Shown here: one piece after another, positions 1 through 7,412 of the stretch
How the letters are laid out: each line of letters begins with the position of its first letter
How positions within the stretch are numbered: position 1 is the stretch's first letter
NCBI GenBank assembly: GCA_020849725.1
Contig: JADLAZ010000303.1
Coordinates: forward strand, 1 to 13,103
DNA: 13,103 nt
Reading direction: 5' to 3'
From: Chloroflexota bacterium
GTDB taxonomy: Bacteria; Chloroflexota; Chloroflexia; Thermomicrobiales; JADLAZ01
Translations under genes and position numbers: made by a program
Notes under the pieces: generated by a model
What the model was told of the DNA's origin: nothing
The model's database searches: none
What the model saw: the letters and a program-made list of their open reading frames with translations, nothing else

Positions 1-2
1 AT

Positions 3-107
3 CACCTGACCCCCTTGACTCCGCTCCAGGAGCGTCTCCTGACCCTGCTCGATTTCGCGCCAGAAACCTATCGCTCGCTCACTGCTGATTCTGGGCTACC
101 TCCGTAG
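3..107 (+). pseudogene. C-terminal tail of a transposase-like protein, cut by window edge
   Basis: An open frame enters from the left edge and encodes 34 residues before a TAG stop, including PLQERLLTLLDFAPETYRSL. The composition looks like real protein, and the pattern of a leucine-rich PLQ..LL..L segment followed by a tyrosine and a short Pro-ending tail resembles the C-termini of some IS4-type transposases. That match is from memory and rests on very little sequence. The frame converges on the Rhs toxin gene and ends about 110 bases from its stop. Whether the gene is intact outside the window cannot be seen. A chance open frame is the main alternative. Confidence 0.33.
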
Positions 108-217
108 AAATGACCGAACCATGGGTAACCATCTCCCCTTAGGTGAATCTATCATCGTGCGTCTGTTGCTTAGGAACGAGCGCTAGTAGATCGGGCGATC
201 TTCACCACCACAGTGAA
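108..217. other. Short convergent intergenic region with no immunity gene
   Basis: This stretch lies between the plus-strand tail and the stop of the Rhs toxin gene. On the minus strand all three frames meet a stop within about 50 bases of the toxin stop, so no reading frame of immunity-protein size (about 85 residues for Im7/Im9-type proteins) starts here. No T-tract terminator is evident. A perfect AGATCG/CGATCT palindrome at 188..201 has only two bases between its arms and is not convincing as a hairpin. Confidence 0.6.
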
Positions 218-590
218 TCACCAATCGTAATGGTAGGATGGATCGAGCACATCGCGATGATACCGCGGCGTAACGACGATCAAGTTATCCATGTCGCAGA
301 CGTCTCCACCATCGTGGATAGAATGCTTATGATGGAGAATGTACGACATTTCTCCATTCGCGTGTTGTCTCAGAGACGCTAGCGGAGCTAGACCCTGTCG
401 CATCCTGGTGCAGCTCGATGCGGTGAACTGATTAGCGAGATGTGCATCATCAGCCACTGCCCTCCAAAACGCCCTCCTGAACTCATTGAAGTTTTTGAAT
501 GACCGTCCACGCAGCGTATCAGCGATTTGTCCCGGAATCAGACCCGCGTTGCCATGTGACCCGTGAAGCCACTGACCATTGATGTGAGGT
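218..590 (-). other. Colicin E/pyocin S-type DNase tip region of the Rhs gene
   Basis: This is the exchangeable toxin end of the Rhs gene, residues about 1960-2082. Hand counts of single 60-base lines give about 53% GC (241-300) and 47% (481-540), against 70% in the Rhs-core line 1081-1140. Against colicin E9 numbering (recalled, not computed), H2045/H2046 fall on H102/H103, N2061 on N118 and H2070 on H127, with identical spacing. The glutamate before the HH pair (E100) is I2043 and the last metal ligand (H131) is L2074. The later H2079 might substitute. The tip may therefore be impaired or use altered metal coordination. Confidence 0.8.
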
Positions 591-3500
591 AGATTCTCTC
601 CACCCTTGGCGATGCCTTCTGCGTCCCTGCCTCCCGGCGCTGCATCACCCAAGTTGTTGGGGTCGCCCGGGTCCGACGGGACGGCGAAGAAGCTGACTCC
701 ATAGTACCCCCCGCCAGGCATGAGGGGATTGGGGATCCAGATCACGACCGTGACGACTTTCAGCACCCCCAGGTTGGTGCACAGCAGGTTGACGACCACC
801 GCGCCGGTGCCGAGGCCGGGGTCGAGGAAGCAGTCATTCGGTGGCGGCTGGCGCCGGTCCGCCTGGTTGCCCGCGCCATGCAGCAACGCGTCGAGGTCCT
901 CGCACCCGTCAGGAGACGGCGGCGGTTGCTTGCCGACCTTGGTCCAGTCGGACAGCGACGGCTCTCGGCACCAGTTGTCGCCCCAGCTCACGCACCGGCC
1001 GCTGGGGTCGGTGAGGGTGGTTGGGTTGTTGTGGGCGTAGGCGTAGCGGTGGAGCGACTGCGGCTGCTCGACCGCGCCCGCGAAGGCGTCGCGCTGCAGG
1101 AATCGGCCCAGGGCAGGCTGGTAGTGCCGCTCTCGCAGGTAGACCGTCCCATCGGCCGGGTTGGTCCACTCGCCGGTGTACCCCAGCCGGCTGGTTGTGG
1201 TGCCGGTGCTGTGGCGCACCCCGCCGAAGGCGTCGTAGCGCCGGCTGAGGGTGACGGCGCCGCTGGCGTCGGTCAGGTGGCGCACTGAGCCGAGCGCGTC
1301 CAGCAGCGGCGGCTCGACCGCCTGTCCGGTGCCGCCGACCACCGCCCGCTGGGAGCTGACGCCCTCCGGGCCGTACCCATACAGCGTCTCCGTCCCGTCC
1401 GAGCGCGCCGCCCCCAGCACCCGCGGCAGTGCCGCCTGCTCGTCGAGCACCAGGTCAGTCGTGACGCCGCTAACCGTCTCCCGGACCAGGTTGCCCCAGC
1501 CGTCGTAGCCGTAGGTCGTCGTCACCCCGCCCTTGGTCGTGCTCGTCAGCCGGTTGGCTGTGTCATACGCGTAGGTCGTCGCCCCGTCGCCGAGCAGGTT
1601 GCCGTTGGCGTCGTAGCTGTAGCCGGCGCTCGTGATGCGGTCGGCCGCGTCATAGGTGAGCGTGGTCGTCCCGTCGCCCAGCCGGTTGCCCACCGGGTCG
1701 AGCGTGTAGGGGACGGTGCCGGCCGCCGGCCCGCTGGCGATGGCCGGGTAACCGGCTTGCGTCAACCGGTTGAGCGCGTCGTAGGTGAAGGTCGTCGCGC
1801 CGTCGCCGTCGGTCACCTGCGTCCGGTTGCCGGCCGGGTCGAGCACGTACTGGAAATCCTGCAGGGTCGTCGCGCCCTGCTGGTGCAGCAGCCGGGTTAG
1901 CCGGCCGGCCGGGTCGTAGCTGTAGCTCGTCGCCACGCCGTTGCCCCGGCTCTGGCTCGCTAGCCGGCCGCTGCTGCGGTAGGTGTAGGCGGTGGCGGCC
2001 GTCCCCCATGGCGTCAGGCCGGTTACCCGCCCAGCGTCGTCGTGCCCGTACTGGACGCTGCCGCGCCCCCAGTAGTCGACCTGGCCGACCTGGCCGGTGG
2101 CGGCGTAATCGTAGCCGACGGTGCGCCCGTCGCGCGTGCGCTCCTTCAGCCGGTTGGCGGCGTCGTAGGCATAGGTCGTCGTCCCCAGCCCGTCGGTCAT
2201 GCTCGCGACGTTACCGGCCGGGTCGTAGGCGAAGGTGACGTCGGCGGTGCCGACGGGGTGGTCGATGCCGGTGCGCCGCTGGTCGGCGTCGTAGCCGTAG
2301 GTCGTGGTCCGTCCGGCGAAGTCGGTGTAGCCGCCGAGTGTGCCGTCGGGATTGTAGGCCCAACTCTCGCTGCGGCCGTCCTGGGTCAGACCGACGCGCC
2401 GGCCGAGCGGGTCGACGGCGAAGGTCGTGGCGTGGCTGTTCGGGTCGGTCTGGCCAGTCAGTCGACCGAGGTTGTCGTGGGCGAAGCCCCAGGTCCGGCC
2501 GAGTGCGTCGGTCACCAGGTCGGGCACGCCCAGCGCGGTGTGGCGGTAGGCGGTGACGTTGCCGCGCGGATCCTCGACCTCCTGGCGGCGCCAGGTGTCG
2601 GCACTGCCGGCGCGGGTGTAGCGATAGGCCGTCGTCAGATTGAGACCGGTCGGGTCGACGCGCTCGCTCAGCAACCGGCTGCTGGCGTCGTAGGCATAGG
2701 CGGTCGTCACCGCCTCGCCGGGCACGTCGCTGCCGCCAATGCGCTTGGTGACGCGATTGAGCGTGTCGTACTCGAGGGTCGTGGTGTGGCCGGTCGGGTC
2801 GGTGCTGGTCATCAGCCGCCCGAAGGCGTCGTAGGCGCGGGTGCTGACCTTGCCGCGGGCGTCGGTGACGCTGCTGAGCTGGCCGTCGGCGCGGTAGGCA
2901 TAGGTCGTCGTCAGGTTCAGCGCCGGCGACGCGCCGACCGCCGCCGCCCCGGTCGTCTCCGTCAGGCGCCGCCCGGTGGCCGGGTCGTAGGCGTAGGTCG
3001 TCTTGACCCCGCGCGGGTCGGTGACGCTTGTCGGCTGGCCGTCGTCGTTGTAGGTCGTGATCGTCTCGCGGCCGAGGTGGGTGCGGACCTTCTCCGGCCA
3101 GCCCTGCGGCGTGTAGGTCGTGGTGGTGGTGTGGCCGGCCGGGTCGGTGACGGTGCTGACGGCGCCGAAGGGGGTGTAGGTGTAGGACGTCTGCCGACTG
3201 AGCGGGTCCGTCATGGTCCCCACGGCGTAGCGGCCGGCGCCGATCGGCACGTAGCTGTGCTGCGTGGTGACGTTCAGCCGCCCGGCGCCGGCGTCCTCGA
3301 TGACCTTCGTCTGGTTGTTGGCCAGGTCGTAGGTGTACTCGGTCCGCACCGCCCGGCCAGCCGGGTCGAGTACCTGGGCCGTCAGGCGGTTGCGATCGTC
3401 GTACTCGTAGGTCGTTCGCACGCCGGCCGGGTCGACCTGGCTGGTCACGTTGCCGGCGGCGTCGTAGGTGAAGGTGGTGACGTGGTTGGTCGGCAGCGTC

Positions 3501-6466
3501 TGGGTCAGGACGCGGCCGGCGGCGTCGTAGGTGAAGTGTGTCACCCCGTTCAGCGGGTCGGTGATCGTCTCCTGGTAGCCGGCGGGTGTATATGTATACG
3601 CGAAGGTGCGTGCGTCGGCGCCGCTGCCCTGGGTCGTGCTCGTCACCAGCCCCCCAGCGTTGTAAGCATAGGTGACTGGCGCGCGGTCGGTGACAGTGGC
3701 GGTCACCGGGCGGTCCCGGCTGTCGAGGATGGTCGTCGTCACCTGCCCGGCCGGGTTGGTGACGGAGATGGTGCGGGCGGCGTGGTTGTACTCGGTGCGG
3801 GTGGTGCGGCCGTTAACGGTCACGACATCGACTTGGCTCTGGACCTGGCCTTGCGGCTGGGCCGGGTCGACCAGCGTAACCGTCCGGCTGGCGGTCATGG
3901 TATAGAAGGCCGGGCCGGCGCCGTTGTTGGCCTTCTTCGTCACCGACGTCACCAGCGGCGCCTGCATGCCCCAGCGCGGGTCGGGGCCGTAGGTGACCGT
4001 CGTCTGGACGCCGGTCGGGTCGGTCGTCACGCGCGTCTCGTCGGGCCGCACCAGCAGTCGCGTGACCGCGCCGGTGGATGCCGTCGTCACTTGCTCGCGC
4101 TCGCCGTTGGCCCGGCTGATCGCCTGAAGGCCCGTGGTGTGGGCGGCGGTCGCGCTCGAGGCGACGGTGACGGCGGTGGTGAAGCCGTCGGCGGCCTCGG
4201 TGCGCTGGAGCTGGTTGTGGGTGCTGCCGGCGACGGCGTCGCCGGTGGCGATCAGCCGGCCGGTGGCGGCCTGGTATTCGAAGCTGGCCGCGCCGCCACG
4301 GGGCGGCGTCAGGCCCGTGAGTAGGCCGCCGCCGCCGGCCTGATAGGCGAGCTGCACCGTCTCGTTGGCCGGGTTGGTGATCCGGTCGAGGTAGCCGTTG
4401 GCGTCGACGCGGAGGGTCGTCCGCTGGCCAAACGGGCCGACGATGGCGGTTGGGTTGCCGGCACCGTCGCGCTCGACGAGAGTGACGTTGCCATGGCGGT
4501 CGGTTACTTGGCGCAAGCGGCCCGCGTCGTCGTAGCCGAACTGCTGGGAGACAGCACCGGTCAGCGCACTGATCGTGTGCGTGTGCCGGCCGAGCGCGTC
4601 GAACTGGTAGAGCGCGCTGCCGTCCTCGGCGGCGATGGTCGTGGCGCTCAGCGTGGTGCCGGGCAGGGCCGGGGCAATCCGGCGGACGCGATCACTGAAC
4701 GACATCGATGCGTAGAGCGTTCCATCGGCTCCCAGCGCGAGCGGCGACGACGGGACGAAGGCCCCCATCCGGAGATAGGCCTGAGTGGCCGGCCCGCCGT
4801 CTCCAAAGCTGCTGCTATAGGCGCCGCCACCGCCAATCCCAGTGATGATGCCGTCCGAGCCGACGCGGCGGATTCGGGTAGGCCCGGCGATATAGAGGCT
4901 ACTATCCGGCCCAACGACCACCCCATCGGCGATCTGCAACGCGGCCGTCGCCGCCGGTCCGCCGTCGCCGCACGGAGCCTGAGGATCGCTGCACGAGGTT
5001 CCATTGCCAGCGACGGTGATGATGCGGCCATCCGGCCCTACCCGCCGCACGCGATAGTTCAGTCGATCCGCGATATAGAGGCCGCCATCTGGGCCAACCG
5101 CCACGCTGGTCGGCTGGTTGAGATGGGCCAGGGTCGCCAGCCCATCCTCGTGCGCCGCCTCGTACCCGGCCGTCCCCGTGCCTGCTACGGTCGTGATGAT
5201 CCCGTCCGGTCCGACCCGGCGGACCCGATGGTTGCCAGTGTCGGCGATGTAGACGCTGCCGTCCGGGCCGACCGCGAGGCCGGATGGGGTGTGGAGACGC
5301 GCCGCGATGGCGGGGCCGCCGTCGCCCGCAAATCCCTGGACGCCGCCAAGGATGCTGGCGAACTCCACGGCCGTTCCATCGGGATGGACACGGCGCACGG
5401 CGTTGTACCCATTGGCCACGTAGAGACTGCCGTCGGCACCGACCGCCAATCCGACTGGGCTGCCGGTATAATCGCCCGCGTCGGTGAACGTGCTGATGAT
5501 GCCGTCGGGATCGACGCGGCGCACGCGGGCGCTGAAGTGGTCGGCGATATACAGACTGCCGTCCGACCCGACGGCCAGGCCATGCGGACGATCGAGGCGA
5601 GCGGCCGCCGCCGGGCCGCCGTCGCCAGCGTAGCCGCGGACACCCGTGCCGGCCACAGTCGTGATGACTGCGCTCATTCCGGCTTGGCCGCGGTGCCGGC
5701 CGTCGCCGAGATGCAGGACTTTGCTGGCCGAGTCGTAGGCATGGTGGATGTCGAGACTCCACCCGCCGAGCCCCTGTTGCCGCGCGTCCCAGCCCGTGAC
5801 GTTGGCACGCCACTCCTGCCAGAGGACGACCTCTTGGCGCTGGCGGTCGCCGGTGATCTGGACGCCGGAGCCGTAGGCGCCGAACAGGCTGACGCGCGCG
5901 TAGGAGCCGATGTAGGCATAGCCGACCCGCACCCTAACCTCCGGGCTCCCTTGGACGGTGCGCCCATAGCCCTCCTTCCCGTCCCAGGTATAGGTCGCGC
6001 TCATGTGCGCCGTCGGCTGGCCGAAAGACTGGCTACTGCGTTGTCCGGCGACCAGGACTTCGAGATCAACCCGCTGCAAACCGGGGGGCAAGTTGGCACC
6101 GGTGAGCGGGATCTGGAGGGGCGGCTGATGGCCGGGCACCCGATCGCTCTGGTAGTGCAGGCGGAAGGGCGTCCCCGCCACATCGACCGACTGGCTCACC
6201 ACCTGGCGCTGGCACTCCGGGCAGACGTCCTCCAGCCGGAGCAGATCGAGCGGAGTGAGCCGGGGCGCGACCGCCCCCTCCGGCGGCCCGAAGCCCCAGT
6301 TTAGATCCCAGCTCGAGAAGTGGGTAACCGCCACCCGCCAGAGTTGCTTCCCGACCGGGTAGAGCAACGCCAATTGCTGGCGCTCGGCGTCGGTGACGCC
6401 GAGCGTGGTGAGGCCGGCCGGGGTGGCCACCTGACCGGTGCCGTCGATGTCTAGAGCGGTTCGCAT
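218..6466 (-). CDS. Rhs/YD-repeat protein, NHL propeller plus C-terminal colicin-type HNH DNase (3' half of split gene)
   Basis: This 2,082-residue frame holds the toxin half. Residues 1-4 are encoded by the IS end and L5 spans the TA, so this ATG is a product of the insertion; it has no clear Shine-Dalgarno sequence. Residues 6-260 continue the FN-plug-like region and include a CPEC motif near residue 81. Residues about 265-597 are NHL repeats (GLAVGPDGSVYIADTGNHRV type). Residues about 615-1740 are tandem YD repeats (YDAAGRL, TTYGYD), which in known Rhs/Tc proteins form a hollow shell round the toxin. Residues about 1745-1824 are the Rhs-associated core, ending NPTTLTDPSGR. The variable tail contains a hydrophobic stretch (about 1889-1926) and then a DNase domain (about 1960-2082): IPGQIADTLRGRSFKNF, then ILHHKHSIHDGGDVCDMDNL, then TPRYH. 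This matches colicin E7/E9 and pyocin S DNases in order and spacing. H2045, H2046, N2061 and H2070 are kept, but the position of the last metal-binding His is L2074. Without the upstream half it has no export signal. Confidence 0.9.
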   Translation of the reverse strand: MRTALDIDGTGQVATPAGLTTLGVTDAERQQLALLYPVGKQLWRVAVTHFSSWDLNWGFGPPEGAVAPRLTPLDLLRLEDVCPECQRQVVSQSVDVAGTPFRLHYQSDRVPGHQPPLQIPLTGANLPPGLQRVDLEVLVAGQRSSQSFGQPTAHMSATYTWDGKEGYGRTVQGSPEVRVRVGYAYIGSYARVSLFGAYGSGVQITGDRQRQEVVLWQEWRANVTGWDARQQGLGGWSLDIHHAYDSASKVLHLGDGRHRGQAGMSAVITTVAGTGVRGYAGDGGPAAAARLDRPHGLAVGSDGSLYIADHFSARVRRVDPDGIISTFTDAGDYTGSPVGLAVGADGSLYVANGYNAVRRVHPDGTAVEFASILGGVQGFAGDGGPAIAARLHTPSGLAVGPDGSVYIADTGNHRVRRVGPDGIITTVAGTGTAGYEAAHEDGLATLAHLNQPTSVAVGPDGGLYIADRLNYRVRRVGPDGRIITVAGNGTSCSDPQAPCGDGGPAATAALQIADGVVVGPDSSLYIAGPTRIRRVGSDGIITGIGGGGAYSSSFGDGGPATQAYLRMGAFVPSSPLALGADGTLYASMSFSDRVRRIAPALPGTTLSATTIAAEDGSALYQFDALGRHTHTISALTGAVSQQFGYDDAGRLRQVTDRHGNVTLVERDGAGNPTAIVGPFGQRTTLRVDANGYLDRITNPANETVQLAYQAGGGGLLTGLTPPRGGAASFEYQAATGRLIATGDAVAGSTHNQLQRTEAADGFTTAVTVASSATAAHTTGLQAISRANGEREQVTTASTGAVTRLLVRPDETRVTTDPTGVQTTVTYGPDPRWGMQAPLVTSVTKKANNGAGPAFYTMTASRTVTLVDPAQPQGQVQSQVDVVTVNGRTTRTEYNHAARTISVTNPAGQVTTTILDSRDRPVTATVTDRAPVTYAYNAGGLVTSTTQGSGADARTFAYTYTPAGYQETITDPLNGVTHFTYDAAGRVLTQTLPTNHVTTFTYDAAGNVTSQVDPAGVRTTYEYDDRNRLTAQVLDPAGRAVRTEYTYDLANNQTKVIEDAGAGRLNVTTQHSYVPIGAGRYAVGTMTDPLSRQTSYTYTPFGAVSTVTDPAGHTTTTTYTPQGWPEKVRTHLGRETITTYNDDGQPTSVTDPRGVKTTYAYDPATGRRLTETTGAAAVGASPALNLTTTYAYRADGQLSSVTDARGKVSTRAYDAFGRLMTSTDPTGHTTTLEYDTLNRVTKRIGGSDVPGEAVTTAYAYDASSRLLSERVDPTGLNLTTAYRYTRAGSADTWRRQEVEDPRGNVTAYRHTALGVPDLVTDALGRTWGFAHDNLGRLTGQTDPNSHATTFAVDPLGRRVGLTQDGRSESWAYNPDGTLGGYTDFAGRTTTYGYDADQRRTGIDHPVGTADVTFAYDPAGNVASMTDGLGTTTYAYDAANRLKERTRDGRTVGYDYAATGQVGQVDYWGRGSVQYGHDDAGRVTGLTPWGTAATAYTYRSSGRLASQSRGNGVATSYSYDPAGRLTRLLHQQGATTLQDFQYVLDPAGNRTQVTDGDGATTFTYDALNRLTQAGYPAIASGPAAGTVPYTLDPVGNRLGDGTTTLTYDAADRITSAGYSYDANGNLLGDGATTYAYDTANRLTSTTKGGVTTTYGYDGWGNLVRETVSGVTTDLVLDEQAALPRVLGAARSDGTETLYGYGPEGVSSQRAVVGGTGQAVEPPLLDALGSVRHLTDASGAVTLSRRYDAFGGVRHSTGTTTSRLGYTGEWTNPADGTVYLRERHYQPALGRFLQRDAFAGAVEQPQSLHRYAYAHNNPTTLTDPSGRCVSWGDNWCREPSLSDWTKVGKQPPPSPDGCEDLDALLHGAGNQADRRQPPPNDCFLDPGLGTGAVVVNLLCTNLGVLKVVTVVIWIPNPLMPGGGYYGVSFFAVPSDPGDPNNLGDAAPGGRDAEGIAKGGENLPHINGQWLHGSHGNAGLIPGQIADTLRGRSFKNFNEFRRAFWRAVADDAHLANQFTASSCTRMRQGLAPLASLRQHANGEMSYILHHKHSIHDGGDVCDMDNLIVVTPRYHRDVLDPSYHYDW
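1825..2082. other. Placeholder free: shell-coding DNA within the YD region
   Basis: These base positions lie inside the YD-repeat part of the Rhs gene on the minus strand and hold no separate feature. They encode repeats such as YDPAGRLTR and the segment around TPWGTAATAYTYR. Long open frames on the opposite strand here follow from the high GC codon pattern of the repeats and are not treated as genes. Confidence 0.5.
6454..6464. repeat. Left terminal inverted repeat of the IS630 element
   Basis: GAGCGGTTCGC reads inward from the TA and matches the inverse of the other end at 9 of 11 positions. Weaker similarity continues for about another ten bases. This end also contains the ATG (6464-6466) that now opens the downstream Rhs frame. 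Confidence 0.82.
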
Positions 6467-6468
6467 AG

Positions 6469-7412
6469 CTATTGACCCGGCGCAAGGTGGTAGCCGCAGT
6501 GCTGGAACCAGCCGCGGGCATCGGCGGGGGTGATGCGGGCCAGCGCCTCGCTGATCGCCTGCTCCAGCCGGTCCTGGGTGCGCGCCCCGACGCCGCGCAG
6601 ATACGCTTTGACTTTGGAGAAGACCTGCTCGATCGGGGCGAAGTCAGGCGAGTAGGGTGGCAGAAACAGCACCTGCGCGCCGGCAGTCTCGATCAGGTCG
6701 CGGACGCGCGCGCTCTTGTGCACGCTCAAGTTGTCCAACACGACCACCTGGCCCGGCTGCAGGCGCGGTACGAGCTCCTGCTCGACGAACACGAGGAACG
6801 CGGCCGTATCGATCGCACCCGGCAGCGTCATGGCCGCCTGGCTCAACCCCGCCAGGCCCACGGCCGCCACCAGACTGATGACCGGGTCATGGTTGCGCGG
6901 GACCTGCCCGACCACGCGCTGTCCGCGGGGCGCCCGCCCGTAGGCCCGCGTCAGGCTGATGTGGGTGCAGCTCTCATCGACAAAGACGAGGGTGGCCGGG
7001 TCGAGCGCCGCCACCGCCGCCCGCCAGGCCGTGCGGGCCGCCTCGTTGCGTTCGCTCGCGCTCAGCGATCTTTTTTTCGGGACACCCCCGCGCGGGCCAG
7101 GGTCCGGCTCATCGTCGCCACGCTGACGCGGACACCGTGCTGATCGGCCCACTGCTGGCAGTGCTCGGCCAGCGTCGCGCTGGGGTCGGCGGCGACCTGC
7201 GCGGCCAGGGCCGCCGCCTGGTCGCCAGCGATCGCCCGCGGGCGACCAGGGCGCGGCCGGGGCGCGAGCGTACCCGTCGCCGTCCATTGCCGGACATACC
7301 GCTTGACCGACCCCAGGCTCACGGCAAAGCGCTGGGCGACCACGGTCTTGGGCTGGCCATCAGCCACGGCTTGAACAATGCGCTGGCGCAGATCGAGCGA
7401 GTAGTCTTTCAT
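6469..7412 (-). CDS. IS630-family transposase, OrfAB by programmed -1 frameshift
   Basis: OrfA runs from ATG at 7412 to TGA at 7062 (116 residues): an N-terminal helix-turn-helix (SLDLRQRIVQAVADGQPKTV, then LGSVKRYVRQW) that binds the IS ends, followed by a second HTH/linker region. OrfB occupies the -1 frame and holds the catalytic domain. In zero frame the run reads CGA AAA AAA GAT; a -1 slip gives AAA AAA AGA and a continuous 314-residue protein. The DDE triad is visible as D146 (FVDES), D227 (VVLDNLSVHK) and E262 (FAPIEQVFSK). The spacing from D227 to E262 is the D34E typical of IS630/mariner enzymes. Length and motifs look intact, so the enzyme is probably active. Confidence 0.92.
7071..7077 (-). 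promoter_or_regulatory. A7 slippery sequence for -1 frameshifting
   Basis: Seven consecutive A residues on the coding strand lie just before the OrfA stop (seven bases further on). The -1 frame after the run enters OrfB without interruption. This fixes the ratio of OrfA to the active OrfAB fusion in many IS elements. Confidence 0.82.

Noticed and set aside
188..201. Palindrome AGATCG-GG-CGATCT as a terminator of the Rhs gene
   Set aside because: A two-base loop cannot form a normal hairpin, and no T-tract follows.
143..382. A 79-codon plus-strand frame over the toxin end
   Set aside because: It is antisense to the DNase tip and has no supporting motif; it is also on the wrong strand for a linked immunity gene.
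2042..4324. A 760-codon open frame on the plus strand opposite the YD repeats
   Set aside because: It is a low-complexity Val/Gly/Arg-rich antisense shadow of the YD-repeat coding strand, with no recognisable domain and no ribosome-binding site.
4493..6304. A 603-codon open frame on the plus strand opposite the NHL region
   Set aside because: It mirrors the NHL and FN-plug coding sequence and has no motifs of its own; the minus-strand reading has clear family repeats.
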